64,000 nucleotides of DNA from contig NZ_JARRAG010000002.1 in the NCBI RefSeq assembly GCF_029589435.1, forward strand, positions 3,782,001 through 3,846,000, in the 5' to 3' direction. How positions within the stretch are numbered: the first letter of the stretch is position 1; every line of letters begins with the position of its first letter. Of the stretch, positions 54,179 to 63,854 are shown piece after piece. The notes under the pieces are model-generated. The model was not told where the DNA came from and did no database searches. It worked only from the letters and a program-made list of their open reading frames with translations. Position numbers and translations under genes: made by a program. This stretch comes from Paludisphaera mucosa. GTDB lineage: Bacteria; Planctomycetota; Planctomycetia; Isosphaerales; Isosphaeraceae.

Positions 54179-55948
54179 GTGGCCGCCATCGACGATCGTA
54201 AAGCTCCGACCGCAACAAGGCCCACGACCGGGGCGGACGTCCTGGTCGAGTCGCTGGCCAGGCACGGCGTCGACGTAGTGTTCGCCTATCCGGGCGGGGC
54301 GAGCATGCCCATGCACCAGGCGCTGACGCGCTACCGCGACCGGATCCGCACGATCCTCCCGCGCCACGAGCAGGGGGGCGTCTTCGCGGCCGAGGGCTAC
54401 GCGCGGGCCAGCGGCAAGCCGGGGGTCGTCATGGCCACCTCCGGGCCGGGCGCGCTGAACCTGGTGACCGGCCTCGCCGACGCCAAGATGGACTCGATCC
54501 CGCTGGTGGCCATCACCGGCCAGGTGCCGACCCACGTCATCGGCACCGACGCCTTCCAGGAGACGCCGACGGTCGAGGTCTGCCGGGCGATCACCAAGCA
54601 CGCCTACCTCGTGCAGGACGCCCGCGACGTCGCCCGCGTCGTCAAGGAGGCGTTCTACCTGGCCACCACCGGCCGGCCCGGGCCCGTCCTGATCGACATG
54701 CCCAAGGACGTCCAGAACACGATCGTGGCAAACCCGGACTACGACGTCGCGATGGACCTGCCGGGCTACCGCCTGCCCGCGCCCCCCTCCGCCGAGAAGC
54801 TCCGCGAGGTCCTCGAGGCGCTCAGGGCCAGCGAGCGGCCGATCATCTACTGCGGCGGCGGCGTGCTGGCGTCCGACGCCGGCGAGGCGCTGCGGGAGTT
54901 CGCCGCCAAGACCGGCATCCCCGTGGCGATGACGGTCCACGGCCTGGGCGCGATCCCCAGCGATCATTACCTGTCGCTGGGTATGCTCGGCATGCACGGC
55001 ACGGTCTACGCCAACATGGCCGTCAACCACGCCGACCTGCTGCTCGCCCTGGGCGTGCGGTTCGACGACCGGGTGACCGGCAAGCTCACCGAGTTCGCCA
55101 AGCACGGCCGGATCGTCCACGTCGACATCGACGCCTCGGAGATCAACAAGAACAAGTTCGCCCACATCCCGATCCACACCGACGTGGGCTCGTTCCTCCG
55201 CGAGCTGACGCCGCTGGTCTCGACCGGCGACTACCGGGCCTGGCACAAGCAGGTCGACGCCTGGCGCGCCTCCGACCCGATGGTCTACGACCAGCGCGAC
55301 GACGCCATCATGCCCCAGTACGTCCTCGACGAATTCTCCCGGCTCACCGAGGGCGAGTTCATCATGTCGACGGGGGTCGGCCAGCATCAGATGTGGGCCG
55401 CGCAGTGGACGAAGTTCAAGCGGCTGCGGACGTGGATCACCTCGGGCGGCCTGGGCTCGATGGGCTACGGCCTGCCCGCCGCGATGGGCGCGCAGGCCGC
55501 CTTCCCCGACGCCCTGGTCGTCGACATCGACGGCGACGGCAGCTTCCTGATGAACATCCAGGAGTTGGCGACGGTCTTCTGCGAGAACCTGCCCGTCAAG
55601 ATGATCGTCCTCAACAACCAGCACCTGGGCATGGTCGTCCAGTGGGAAGATCGCTTCCACCAGGGCAACCGGGCCCACACCTACCTCGGGCCGATCGATC
55701 ATCCCGAGGCGGTCGGCAAGGGGGACGGCGACCTGCCCGACGTCACCTATCCCGACTTCGTCGCGATCGCCAGGGGGTTCGGCGTGGCCTCGCGCCAGGT
55801 CCGCAAGAAGTCCGAGGTGGTCGACGCGCTCCGCGAGATGATCGCGCACAAGGGCCCCTACGTGCTCGACGTGCTGGTCCCGTACCAGGAGCACGTCCTG
55901 CCGATGATACCGGCCGGCGGCACGGTCCGCGACATCATCAAGAGCTGA
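54179..55948 (+). CDS. ilvB: Acetolactate synthase, large subunit
   Basis: 589 residues from a GTG at 54179 with GAGGGA about 5 bases upstream. Thiamine-diphosphate enzyme that condenses two pyruvates (or pyruvate and 2-oxobutyrate) in branched-chain amino acid synthesis. The N-terminal domain has the catalytic Glu in [19 protein letters not shown]; the C-terminal TPP domain has [15 protein letters not shown] and the Mg/TPP motif [13 protein letters not shown] (about 450) with the closing Asn in LNN. No ilvH small subunit or ilvC follows, so regulation and partners lie elsewhere. A terminator follows at 55981. Confidence 0.93.
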   Translation: MAAIDDRKAPTATRPTTGADVLVESLARHGVDVVFAYPGGASMPMHQALTRYRDRIRTILPRHEQGGVFAAEGYARASGKPGVVMATSGPGALNLVTGLADAKMDSIPLVAITGQVPTHVIGTDAFQETPTVEVCRAITKHAYLVQDARDVARVVKEAFYLATTGRPGPVLIDMPKDVQNTIVANPDYDVAMDLPGYRLPAPPSAEKLREVLEALRASERPIIYCGGGVLASDAGEALREFAAKTGIPVAMTVHGLGAIPSDHYLSLGMLGMHGTVYANMAVNHADLLLALGVRFDDRVTGKLTEFAKHGRIVHVDIDASEINKNKFAHIPIHTDVGSFLRELTPLVSTGDYRAWHKQVDAWRASDPMVYDQRDDAIMPQYVLDEFSRLTEGEFIMSTGVGQHQMWAAQWTKFKRLRTWITSGGLGSMGYGLPAAMGAQAAFPDALVVDIDGDGSFLMNIQELATVFCENLPVKMIVLNNQHLGMVVQWEDRFHQGNRAHTYLGPIDHPEAVGKGDGDLPDVTYPDFVAIARGFGVASRQVRKKSEVVDALREMIAHKGPYVLDVLVPYQEHVLPMIPAGGTVRDIIKS

Positions 55949-56261
55949 CGCCGGGCCTGACGTCGACCCGGACGATGCGAGCGACGGCGGCGGGGTCCTT
56001 CCCCGCCGCCGTCGTCGTCGTTTCCGGCGTTTGGTCCTTGCATGACCCCGGCGATCGGCGACAATGGAGTCTCAGGAGGGTCGGCCCTGGGGAACCGGCG
56101 GCCACTCCGTCCATCCCTTCGATGACTTCCCGATCGACGACTCCGCCCCGAGCCACGGACGCGACCCGTCGATCCCCGCCCCCGCTCTCCCGCAGGTTCC
56201 TCCCGACGATGGGTCGGAGACGCGCGGGGCTCATCGATCACAGAAAGTCCGGGTCTTACCG
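55949..56261. other. 313-base intergenic region with a terminator
   Basis: Holds the hairpin at 55981-56023 and then an open plus frame (from 56064) rich in Ser/Pro/Arg that lacks motifs and runs into the CoA-transferase gene. It is taken as noncoding. Confidence 0.5.
55981..56023 (+). terminator. Terminator hairpin after acetolactate synthase
   Basis: 13-bp perfect GC stem (55983-55995 with 56001-56013), 5-base loop, extended by a C-G and a G-T pair, then GTCGTTT. The T-run is weak but the stem is strong. Confidence 0.72.
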
Positions 56262-57767
56262 ATGGGAAGAGCATTTCCAACCCTCACCGCCGAGGACGCG
56301 GCGGAGCTGATCCCGCACGGCGCTCTCGTGGGCGTCAGCGGCTTCACCCCCGCCGGCTCGCCGAAGGTGGTCCCCGCCGCGCTGGCGCGGCGGGCGAAGG
56401 CCTTGCACGCGAAGGGCGAGGAATTCCAGATCCGCCTCCTCTCCGGCGCCTCGACCGGGCCGCTCTGCGACGACGCCCTGGCCGAGGCCGAGGCGATCGC
56501 CTGGCGCGCCCCCTACATGACCTCGGGGCCGCTGCGGAAGCTCGCCAATACGGGCCGGGTCGACTTCATCGACATGCATCTCTCGCACGTCGCCCAGGTG
56601 ACCGCCGGCGGGTTCCTCGGCAAGATGGACGTCGCCATCGTCGAGGCCGTCGACGTCACGCCGCAGGGCCGGGTCTACCTGACCACCGGGATCGGCAACG
56701 CGCCCACGTTCCTCCAGCAGGCGGAACGCGTGATCATCGAGCTGAACGCCTTCCACTCGCCCCGGATCTCCGAGCTGGCCGACATCTACACGCTGCCCCG
56801 GCCGCCCCATCGAGACCCGATCCCGATCTACGACCCGCTCGACCGGATCGGCCATCGCTACGCCGACGTCGACCCCCGCAAGGTGATCGGCGTCGTCGCC
56901 AGCGACGAGCCCGACGGCGGCCGCTCGTTCGCCGCCCCCGACGCCGTCAGCCGGTCGATCGGCGAGCGCGTCTGCGCGTTCCTGCTGAACGAGATGGCCG
57001 CCGGCCGAATCCCCCCGGAGTTCCTCCCCCTGCAGAGCGGCGTCGGCAACGTCTGCAACGCGGTCATGGCGTCGTTCTCGTCCAACCCCGACTTCCCCCG
57101 GTTCAAGCTCTACACCGAGGTCCTCCAGGACACCGTGATCGACCTGATCGGCGCGGGGTCGGTCCTGGGCGCGAGCACCTGCTCGCTGAGCCTGACCGAC
57201 GAGAAGCTCCGCTTCGTCTACGACAACTTCGACGACTTCGCCGACCGCATCGTGCTGCGGCCCCAGGAGATCTCGAACAACCCCGAGGTCTCGCGGCGGC
57301 TGGGCGTGATCGCGACCAACACGGCCATCGAGGTGGACGTCTACGGCCACGTCAACTCGTCGCACTTCTTCGGCACTCAGATGATGAACGGGCTGGGAGG
57401 CAGCGGCGATTTCGAACGCAACGCCTACCTCTCCCTGTTCATGTGCCCCTCGTTCGCGAAGGGGGGGAAGGTCTCGACCATCGTGCCGATGTGCTCGCAC
57501 GTCGACCACAGCGAGCATTCGGTCCAGGTGATCGTCACCGAGCAGGGGCTGGCCGACCTCCGCGGCCTCGCCCCGATGGCCCGGGCCCGCGCGATCATCG
57601 ACAACTGCGCGCACCCGGCCTACCGCGACTATCTCCACCACTACCTCGAAGCCGCGCCGATGGGGCATCTCCGCCACGATATGAGGCGCTGCTTCGAGCT
57701 CTGTAACAACTACCTTGAGACCGGGGCGATGCTGCCGGATCTGGATCTCAAGCAGTTCGAGGCGTAG
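56262..57767 (+). CDS. Acetyl-CoA hydrolase / succinate CoA-transferase family protein
   Basis: 501 residues from the ATG at 56262. Cat1/Ach1-type CoA transferase: N-terminal half with VGVSGFTPAGSPKVVPAAL; the catalytic Glu in KLYTEVLQD (about 284); GSVLGASTCSLSL and the downstream IVPMCSHVDHSEHSVQVIVTEQG typical of class I CoA transferases. Usual reaction: transfer of CoA between acetyl-CoA and succinate (or hydrolysis). It may link acetate and the TCA cycle. No partner genes are adjacent. The frame extends upstream to 56064 without homology. Confidence 0.9.
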   Translation: MGRAFPTLTAEDAAELIPHGALVGVSGFTPAGSPKVVPAALARRAKALHAKGEEFQIRLLSGASTGPLCDDALAEAEAIAWRAPYMTSGPLRKLANTGRVDFIDMHLSHVAQVTAGGFLGKMDVAIVEAVDVTPQGRVYLTTGIGNAPTFLQQAERVIIELNAFHSPRISELADIYTLPRPPHRDPIPIYDPLDRIGHRYADVDPRKVIGVVASDEPDGGRSFAAPDAVSRSIGERVCAFLLNEMAAGRIPPEFLPLQSGVGNVCNAVMASFSSNPDFPRFKLYTEVLQDTVIDLIGAGSVLGASTCSLSLTDEKLRFVYDNFDDFADRIVLRPQEISNNPEVSRRLGVIATNTAIEVDVYGHVNSSHFFGTQMMNGLGGSGDFERNAYLSLFMCPSFAKGGKVSTIVPMCSHVDHSEHSVQVIVTEQGLADLRGLAPMARARAIIDNCAHPAYRDYLHHYLEAAPMGHLRHDMRRCFELCNNYLETGAMLPDLDLKQFEA

Positions 57768-57810
57768 GAGGCGTCGGTAGGAAGAGGGCTTGTGGGTCGA
57801 CCGAGGGACC

Positions 57811-59367
57811 TCAGTCGACCCACATCGGCTCGTCGACGAGCAGCCGGTACTTCTTCATCTTCTTGTAGAGCGTCGTCCGGTTGATGTCGAGCATCCGGGC
57901 GGTCTCCTGGCGGTTCCAGTTGAGGGCCTGCAGGGCCTGGATGATGATCTGCTTCTCGGGCTCCTCGAGCGCCTCCTTGAGGGGCCGGATCCCGATCGGC
58001 AGGTGCGGCCGCCCCTGGGTCGTCCGCGCGCCCCGGGCGCCGCGGTGCGGGTTCAGGATGGGCCCGAGATGGGTCGCGGTGATCCGGGGCCCGTGGCACA
58101 TCACCACGGCGCGCTGGACGACCCCTTGCAGCTCGCGGACGTTCCCCGGCCAGTCGTGACGCCGCAGGACTTCCAGGGCGTCGCGGGTGAAGCCGACGAC
58201 GTTGCGGTCGAATTGGCGTGCGAACCGCGCCCGGAAATGCTCGGCCAACAGCTCGACGTCGTCGCCGCGATGCCGGAGGGGCGGCGCGGTGAGGCAGACC
58301 GAGCTGATGCGATGGAAGAGGTCCTGGCGGAACCTCCCCTGCTCGACCAGCGACGCCAGGTCCTCGCTCGTGGAGAGGATGAGGCGGACGAGGGCGCTCC
58401 GATCGCCGCCCGAGCGTCCCGAAGCCGCCTCCATGTCCTGGAGCTGAACCTCTCTCAGGAGCTGGATCTGAAGCTGGGCGTCGAGGGCGCCGACTTCCTC
58501 GATGTAGAGCGTGCCGCCGGCCGCCCGGGTCAACTTGCTCGTCCATTCGAGCGTGAGGTTTCGCTGCGAGGCCGCCGGCTCGGCGCGGGCGTCGCCCCCG
58601 GCGGCGTCGCTCAGCTCGGCCGCGTGGATCGCGACGAACGGTCGCTCGCCCGATGTGCCGTGGTGGAGCCAGCGGGCCAGCTCCGACTTGCCGGTGCCGG
58701 GCTCGCCCTGGATCAGGACCGTCGCCGAAGACGCGGCCAGGACGTTCGCCAGGCCGATGATCTGCCGGAGGCTGGGATCGGTCCCGACGAGGGTCGCCTC
58801 GCGGGGCGTCTCGGCCGCGACGGGCGTGGCTCGGGGTCGATCGGCGGGTGCCGCGTCTCCGCCCGGCCCCGCGACCGGCGGCTCGACGGGCGACGGCGAA
58901 GGGGCCGGGCCGACGTCCCCGAACAGCGGCCGCGGCCCCGCAGCCGGCTCGGCGGCGATCCCGAGTCCGGGGGGCGAGTTCGTCGCCGCCGTCGACCGTT
59001 CCGTTTCGGCGAGGGCTTGCAAGACCGCGGCGCGGAGCTCGGCGGCCGGGGCCGGGTATTTCAGCACCGCCGCCGCCCCCAGTCGCACCGCCTCTTTGAT
59101 CCGCTCGGGATGGACGCGGGGGAACATCAGCACGACGGCCGTCCGGGCGTGCTTCCGCCGCACGTAGGTCAACAGCTCGAGACAGTCGGAGTCGCCGGGG
59201 TCGACGCTCGCGAGCACGAGGTCCACCGGGTCGCGTTCCAGCAGCCGGACCGCCGCCCTGTCGTTCGGGGCCTCGTCGATGACGTGGCCCATCGATTTGA
59301 GCATCGACGTCAACAGCGCCAGCCCGCTGGCGTCCGGGCAGACGATGAGGATTCTACTCTTGTGCAT
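57811..59367 (-). CDS. NtrC-type regulator with degenerate receiver and AAA+ domain lacking GAFTGA
   Basis: 518 residues from the ATG at 59367 (MHKSRILIVCPDA). A receiver-like domain (about 1-115) lacks the phosphoacceptor: the usual DLVLLD reads DLVLAS, and the acidic pocket (normally VDDE) reads VCPDA. The AAA+ domain (about 185-420) has GEPGTGKS and a Walker B-like TLYIEEV, but between them the usual GAFTGA sigma-54 contact loop is missing. A Fis-type HTH ends it (NRQETARMLDINRTTLYKKMKK). So it looks like an enhancer-binding protein that may not need phosphorylation and may not activate sigma-54; it could bind DNA as a repressor. Stand-alone gene. Confidence 0.88.
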   Translation of the reverse strand: MHKSRILIVCPDASGLALLTSMLKSMGHVIDEAPNDRAAVRLLERDPVDLVLASVDPGDSDCLELLTYVRRKHARTAVVLMFPRVHPERIKEAVRLGAAAVLKYPAPAAELRAAVLQALAETERSTAATNSPPGLGIAAEPAAGPRPLFGDVGPAPSPSPVEPPVAGPGGDAAPADRPRATPVAAETPREATLVGTDPSLRQIIGLANVLAASSATVLIQGEPGTGKSELARWLHHGTSGERPFVAIHAAELSDAAGGDARAEPAASQRNLTLEWTSKLTRAAGGTLYIEEVGALDAQLQIQLLREVQLQDMEAASGRSGGDRSALVRLILSTSEDLASLVEQGRFRQDLFHRISSVCLTAPPLRHRGDDVELLAEHFRARFARQFDRNVVGFTRDALEVLRRHDWPGNVRELQGVVQRAVVMCHGPRITATHLGPILNPHRGARGARTTQGRPHLPIGIRPLKEALEEPEKQIIIQALQALNWNRQETARMLDINRTTLYKKMKKYRLLVDEPMWVD

Positions 59368-59598
59368 CAGTTGCCTTCTCTGGTTGTCCTTCAGAATCCG
59401 TCGCCGGGGGGACCGTCCTCGACGCACGACGCCCGAGGCCGCCGTTCGACCCATCGTCGAGCCGGAAACCTACAATCGTGCTCCGTTTGCAACGCCGGTT
59501 CGACCGAGGAATCGCACGTCCCTCTGTGTCAACGACTATGTCACCAATGATGCACCGTCAATCGAAAGTTGCATTCGCGACACCATCGCCGCGCCCGA

Positions 59599-60483
59599 TC
59601 AGGCGCGCGGGTGGGCGTCGTGGTAGGCGTCGAGGATTCGTTCCTGGGTCACATGGGTGTAGATCTGGGTGGTGGTCAGGTTGCGGTGGCCGAGCAATTC
59701 CTGGACGCTGCGGAGGTCGGCCCCACGGTCGAGCAGGTGCGTGGCGAAGCTGTGGCGAAGCGTGTGCGGGCTGGCCGCACTGCGGATCCCCGCGCGGGCC
59801 AGGTGCTCTTCCAGCAACCTCCCCACGCTGCGGACCGTCAGCCGGTCGCCATACCGATTGAGGAACACCGCCCGCTCCCCGGCGCTCCGCGGCGTGCGCG
59901 ACGCCAGGTGGACCTTGATCCAGTGGACGGCCATCGCGCCGACGGGGCAGAGACGCTCGCGCTTCCCCTTGCCCCGCACCCGGATCAGCGCCTCCTCGAG
60001 GTCGAGATCCTCCAGGTCGATCCCCACGACCTCGCTGACCCGAAGGCCGCCGCCATACAATGTCTCGAACATCGCCCGGTCCCGACGGCCAAGTGCCTCG
60101 TCGAGCGGGATCGTGTCGAGCAGGCGGACCACCTCCTCGACTCGCAGCAACTTCGGGAGCCGCTTGGCCTGCTTCGGATTGCGGAGCGAGGCGGCCGGGT
60201 CCGCGGCCACCTCGCCGCTGCGACGGAGGAAGCGGAAGTACGATCGCAGGCTCGCGAGCCGCCGCGCCACGGTCGAAGCCGCGTAACCCCGGCCGCTCAG
60301 CCAGGCCGAGTAGCGCCGCAGCCGCTTGGCGTCGACCGAGGCCGGGTCCACGCCGGCACCCTGCGTCTCCTCCAGAAAGCGCTCGAAGTGCCCGAGGTCG
60401 TCCTCATAGGAGCGCAACGTATGCGTCGAGGATTGCCGCTCCACCCGCAAGTGGTCCAGGAAGGACCGGATCGAAGCCTTCAC
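59599..60483 (-). CDS. xerC: Tyrosine recombinase, XerC/XerD type
   Basis: 294 residues from a GTG at 60483 (GGAGG 7 bases upstream; another GTG at 60489 is too close to that site). Core-binding domain (about 1-95) and catalytic domain with the Arg in GGLRVSE, the HTLRHSFATHLL His-Arg pair, the His in LLGHRNLTTTQ and the Tyr nucleophile in IYTHVT. Xer proteins resolve chromosome dimers at dif together with FtsK. Only one Xer gene is here. An integrase role cannot be excluded, but no att-like repeats or phage genes are near. Confidence 0.88.
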   Translation of the reverse strand: MKASIRSFLDHLRVERQSSTHTLRSYEDDLGHFERFLEETQGAGVDPASVDAKRLRRYSAWLSGRGYAASTVARRLASLRSYFRFLRRSGEVAADPAASLRNPKQAKRLPKLLRVEEVVRLLDTIPLDEALGRRDRAMFETLYGGGLRVSEVVGIDLEDLDLEEALIRVRGKGKRERLCPVGAMAVHWIKVHLASRTPRSAGERAVFLNRYGDRLTVRSVGRLLEEHLARAGIRSAASPHTLRHSFATHLLDRGADLRSVQELLGHRNLTTTQIYTHVTQERILDAYHDAHPRA

Positions 60484-60824
60484 GCCCACCCCTCCCCCCC
60501 AGCGAACCCCGCCACCTCACCGCCCGATGCGACGACGCGCCGGCCACCTCCTTCTAGTTTCGGCTCTCGCCCGGCGAGCCGGCCCACCTTTCTCCCGAAA
60601 TCACGCGTGCATGCATTTAGAATTATAGGGCCTCTGGTCTCTCTCCGCCGCTCATGGGAGCAGCCTGGTTTCGGCGGGTCGTTCGCTGAACGGAGTCATC
60701 GGAACATCAACCTTCATTGCGGCGTGACGAGTCGCCTGCGTCGCCGATCGTCGGTCTTCGAGAACTTCATGAAAAAGGGTCGGTGGGGCCTTCCCACGAA
60801 GGCCGACGTCAGGTAGTATTCAAG
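60484..60824. other. 341-base gap before the tRNA gene
   Basis: Mixed sequence with no gene. A hairpin GGCCTTC/GAAGGCC (60787-60793 with 60798-60804) lies shortly before the tRNA, and TAGTAT (60814-60819) with TTCCCA (60791-60796) 17 bases upstream is a plausible tRNA promoter. Confidence 0.5.
60791..60819 (+). promoter_or_regulatory. Promoter of the initiator tRNA gene
   Basis: TTCCCA (-35, four of six) and TAGTAT (-10) with a 17-base spacer, ending 5 bases before the tRNA. The -35 overlaps a small hairpin. Confidence 0.5.
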
Positions 60825-60897
60825 TGCGCCGTGGAGCAGCGGCTAGCTCGCCAGGCTCATAACCTGGAGGTCGTAGGTTCGATTCCTACCGGCGCAA
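60825..60897 (+). tRNA. tRNA-fMet (initiator), anticodon CAT
   Basis: 73-base cloverleaf: acceptor TGCGCCG/CGGCGCA, D-arm GAGC/GCTC, anticodon arm CCAGG-CTCATAA-CCTGG (anticodon CAT at 60858-60860), T-arm GTAGG-TTCGATT-CCTAC, discriminator A; CCA is not encoded. The D-arm TGGAGCAGC and A11-T24 pair mark an initiator. Oddities: position 1-72 is T-A rather than the usual C x A mismatch, and pair 29-41 is A-T, so the anticodon stem has only two of the three consecutive G-C pairs. Confidence 0.93.
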
Positions 60898-61127
60898 TTG
60901 GCTCCCACCTTTTCCTCCCCCCTCCCGTTTGCAAAGTTCCGATCGGCTTCCCCTCGATCGACTTTGCAACTCTCACCGCCCGCCCGTCCTCCGTCGACGG
61001 GTGCTTAGTTTTCGACGCTTCCTCGGAGGCCGTCGAAGGTTGCGGCGCGTCGCAGATCGTGCTAGATTCGAAGCCGTGATCGCGGTCGCACGACGATCGC
61101 ATTCGCATCGGCTGATTTTTGGGATGG

Positions 61128-61598
61128 ATGCGCATGGCACCTTCGCACTCGCACGACGCCGAGACGGTGACCCACCGGCTCGTCCTACCCCGCGACGCCA
61201 ATCACCACGGTACGCTCTACGCCGGGTCGCTCCTCTCGCTCGCCCTCGAAGCCGGCTATTCCACGGCCTATCGCGCCGCCGGCCTCGACGCCAATCTCGT
61301 TCTCAAACGGGTTCTCGACCTTCGTTGCTACGTCCCCGTCCCGATCGGCCGCGTGATCCAGATCCGCGGACGCCAGATCCATCGCGGCAGCGCCCAGATC
61401 GTCGTCGCCCTCTGGGGGCCCCCCCTCAACGACAAGACGTCTCCCTGGATGGACGGCGTCATGCAGTTCGTGCACGTCGACCTCGAAGGCCGCCCCGAAC
61501 CCCTCGCCGACGAACCCCAGGAGATCGCCGAAGAACTCGGCCACCCCTGGTCCCGTCTCCGCGAACGCACGCGTAAGCTCCTTCACGTCCGCAGATAG
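61128..61598 (+). CDS. Acyl-CoA thioesterase-like hotdog protein
   Basis: 156 residues from the ATG at 61128 (GGGATGG just before; ATG 61134 and TTG 61119 are alternatives). Hotdog-fold pattern: LVLPRDANHHGTLYAGSLLSLALEAGYSTAYRAAG with the conserved His-Gly and the helix, then ILD-type strands LDLRCYVPVPIGRVIQIRGRQIHRGSAQIVVAL. Typical acyl-CoA thioesterases of the 4HBT/YciA group share this layout. It may hydrolyse short acyl-CoAs. No partner genes; it is downstream of the tRNA by 230 bases. Confidence 0.8.
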   Translation: MRMAPSHSHDAETVTHRLVLPRDANHHGTLYAGSLLSLALEAGYSTAYRAAGLDANLVLKRVLDLRCYVPVPIGRVIQIRGRQIHRGSAQIVVALWGPPLNDKTSPWMDGVMQFVHVDLEGRPEPLADEPQEIAEELGHPWSRLRERTRKLLHVRR

Positions 61599-61840
61599 AC
61601 CAAACATGGATTGATGCACCGAGGCTTGAGAGCGACCATTCAGCGTCGGCTTCAGTAATCTTACGCACGATTTCGGGAACGGGGACAGCCGGGCGTGATT
61701 TTTTGAAGTCGGCCGTCCTCCCCAGGCCTCGCGACGGACGGCTCGGACCCCGAATTCGCAAGATTCCGGGGAATTGGCGTATCCGACCCGCCTGTGGCCC
61801 GCAGTACTCGTCCGGTCATCCTTGAGGCGGAGGGGGCGGT

Positions 61841-63814
61841 ATGTCGCAGGTCACCAGTGCGCGTCACGACGGCTATACCAGGGCCGTCGAACGGCTGTTC
61901 GAGGACGGTTCGGCGATCGGCTTCACGGAGTCGCAGCTCCTGGATCGATTCGCGAGCCGTCGCGACGAGGCGGCCTTCGCGGCGCTCGTCGATCGTCATG
62001 GGCCGATGGTCCAGGGCGTCTGCCGCCGGTTCCTCCGGGACCCGAACGACGTGGACGACGCCTTCCAGGCCGTCTTCCTGGTCCTCGCCCGCAAGGCGGG
62101 GAACCTGCGACGAAAGGACCTGGTCGCGAACTGGCTCTACGGCGTCGCCTGCCGCGTGGCGGTCCGCTCCCGCGTCATGGCGGCGCGGCGGATCCAGGAA
62201 GCGACGAACGAAGACGGCGGTCGGCTCGAAGTCGACTCGCGACGGCCGGCGGGCTGCCATCCCGCCGACGCACTCGCCCGCGACGAGGAGCGGATGAGGC
62301 TGCACGAGGAGGTGGAGCGGCTGCCGGGTCGCTACCGCGCCCCGGTGGTCGCCTGCTACCTCGAGGGCCGGACGCACGAGGAGGCCGCGGCGCTGCTGGG
62401 CTGCCCCGTCGGGACGGTCAAGGGTCGGCTCGCCCGCGCCCGCGACCTGCTCCGCAAGCGGCTCGAACGTCGCGGGGTCGCGGCGCCGGCCGCCGCGCTG
62501 GCGACGGCCCTGGCTTCGTCCGACCTCCGCGCCGCCGTGCCCGCCCCGCTCGCCTCGGAAACGGTCCGCCACGCCGTCGCGCTGGCCGCCTCTCCCGCCG
62601 CCTGGATGACCACCACGGCGATCTCGTCCTCGGTCCGTTCCCTCACCGAAGGAGCCATCCAGGCCATGTTTTATTCCCAGCTCAAGACGCTCGCGATCCC
62701 GGGCACGATCGTCGCCGCGGGCCTTCTCGCCGCCGGCGCGAGCCTCGCCGCCTATCCGCACGACGCGCCCAAAGCGGACGAGGGTCCGACGGCCATGCTG
62801 GCGGCCCAGGAGGAATCGAAGCCTTCCCCCGCGGCGGAATCACCCAAGTCCCGCAGTCCCCAGGAGACCGTCGCCCTGCTCCAGGAGGTCTTGAGCAAAT
62901 ACCAGAAATCCCTGGAACGCGCCGAGGCGGAAGCGGGCGAGGTCGAAGAGGAGGCCGCGAAGGAGAAGGCCGCCGAGCGACACAAGGGTCGCGCGGGGGA
63001 CATGTTGAAGGAGCTGCGCGAGCAGATCGGCGACGACGACGCCTCAGGCGGCTTGCTCGTCACGTTCGCCGACTTTCTTGAGAAGGCCGAGAAGCGGGAC
63101 GCCCCACGTGCCGGCGCCGAGGCGGCCGCTGAAGCGGCTCAACCGACCGAGACCGAGGAGCCGGCGTCCGAGTCGGCCCCGAAGCCCCAGGCCGAGCTGA
63201 AGAAGCCGTCGAGCCCCGAGGGTGGCGAGCAAGCCCCGCAAGCCGCCGGGATGGCGGCGGGCGGGTTCGGCGGCGAGGGGGGCGGCGGCTTTTCCGGACC
63301 GACGCCCGAGCAAACCCGCCAGCAGATCGCCTGGCTCGCGGCCGCGATCTCCAAGGTCGACGACAACCCGACCAGCGTGGCGGCCAACGAGGCGCTAGCC
63401 GCGCCCTTCACCCTGCGTTCGGGCGAGAAATCCACGCTCGGCGAACTGCTCAGCCAGATCCGCGGCTCCCTGACGACGTCCGACGGCAAGAAGCTCCCGG
63501 TGTACGTCGACCCCGTCGGAATCCAGGACGCCGGCGCGACGCTCGACTCGCCCGTCTCGATCGACCTGGAGGACGTCCCGCTGAAGCTCTCGCTTCGATT
63601 GATGCTCAAACAGCTTGGCCTGGCCTACTGCGTCCGCGACGGCGTGCTGATCATCAGCTCCCTCGAAGGCATCCAGCAGGAATTGCTGGAAGCCCAGAGA
63701 GAGATGATGGGCCTGCACCCCGACAAGGCCATCATGGGAGCCGGCGGGGGCGGCGGGATGGGCGGCATGGGCCAGGGGTTCGGCGGCGGGGCCGGCGGAT
63801 CCGGCATGATGTGA
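61841..63814 (+). CDS. Membrane-tethered ECF sigma factor with extracytoplasmic STN-like domain
   Basis: 657 residues (GGAGG 9-10 bases before the ATG). Sigma-70 region 2 (about 28-100, [18 protein letters not shown]) and region 4 (about 145-200, [26 protein letters not shown]) are intact. Then a linker, one transmembrane helix (about 281-302), a coiled-coil-like charged segment, a Gly-rich stretch and a small STN-like domain (about 545-605; [22 protein letters not shown]). It ends in a Gly/Met-rich tail. The sigma factor is therefore fused to its own membrane sensor, so release likely needs proteolysis or a conformational change. Known in planctomycetes as ECF groups with C-terminal extensions. 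Confidence 0.88.
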   Translation: MSQVTSARHDGYTRAVERLFEDGSAIGFTESQLLDRFASRRDEAAFAALVDRHGPMVQGVCRRFLRDPNDVDDAFQAVFLVLARKAGNLRRKDLVANWLYGVACRVAVRSRVMAARRIQEATNEDGGRLEVDSRRPAGCHPADALARDEERMRLHEEVERLPGRYRAPVVACYLEGRTHEEAAALLGCPVGTVKGRLARARDLLRKRLERRGVAAPAAALATALASSDLRAAVPAPLASETVRHAVALAASPAAWMTTTAISSSVRSLTEGAIQAMFYSQLKTLAIPGTIVAAGLLAAGASLAAYPHDAPKADEGPTAMLAAQEESKPSPAAESPKSRSPQETVALLQEVLSKYQKSLERAEAEAGEVEEEAAKEKAAERHKGRAGDMLKELREQIGDDDASGGLLVTFADFLEKAEKRDAPRAGAEAAAEAAQPTETEEPASESAPKPQAELKKPSSPEGGEQAPQAAGMAAGGFGGEGGGGFSGPTPEQTRQQIAWLAAAISKVDDNPTSVAANEALAAPFTLRSGEKSTLGELLSQIRGSLTTSDGKKLPVYVDPVGIQDAGATLDSPVSIDLEDVPLKLSLRLMLKQLGLAYCVRDGVLIISSLEGIQQELLEAQREMMGLHPDKAIMGAGGGGGMGGMGQGFGGGAGGSGMM

Positions 63815-63854
63815 GGGGGAGCCGGATCACGGCCCGGACGCCGCGATTCCCGGC

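Noticed and set aside
59599-60897. Integrated element formed by the Xer-type recombinase and the tRNA gene
   Set aside because: The recombinase looks like a chromosomal XerC, no repeat of the tRNA 3' end is visible nearby and no phage or ICE genes are present.
60825-60897. Reading the CAT tRNA as elongator Met or lysidine-modified Ile tRNA
   Set aside because: The D-arm with A11-T24 and the TGGAGCAGC segment match initiator tRNAs, despite the missing C1 x A72 mismatch.
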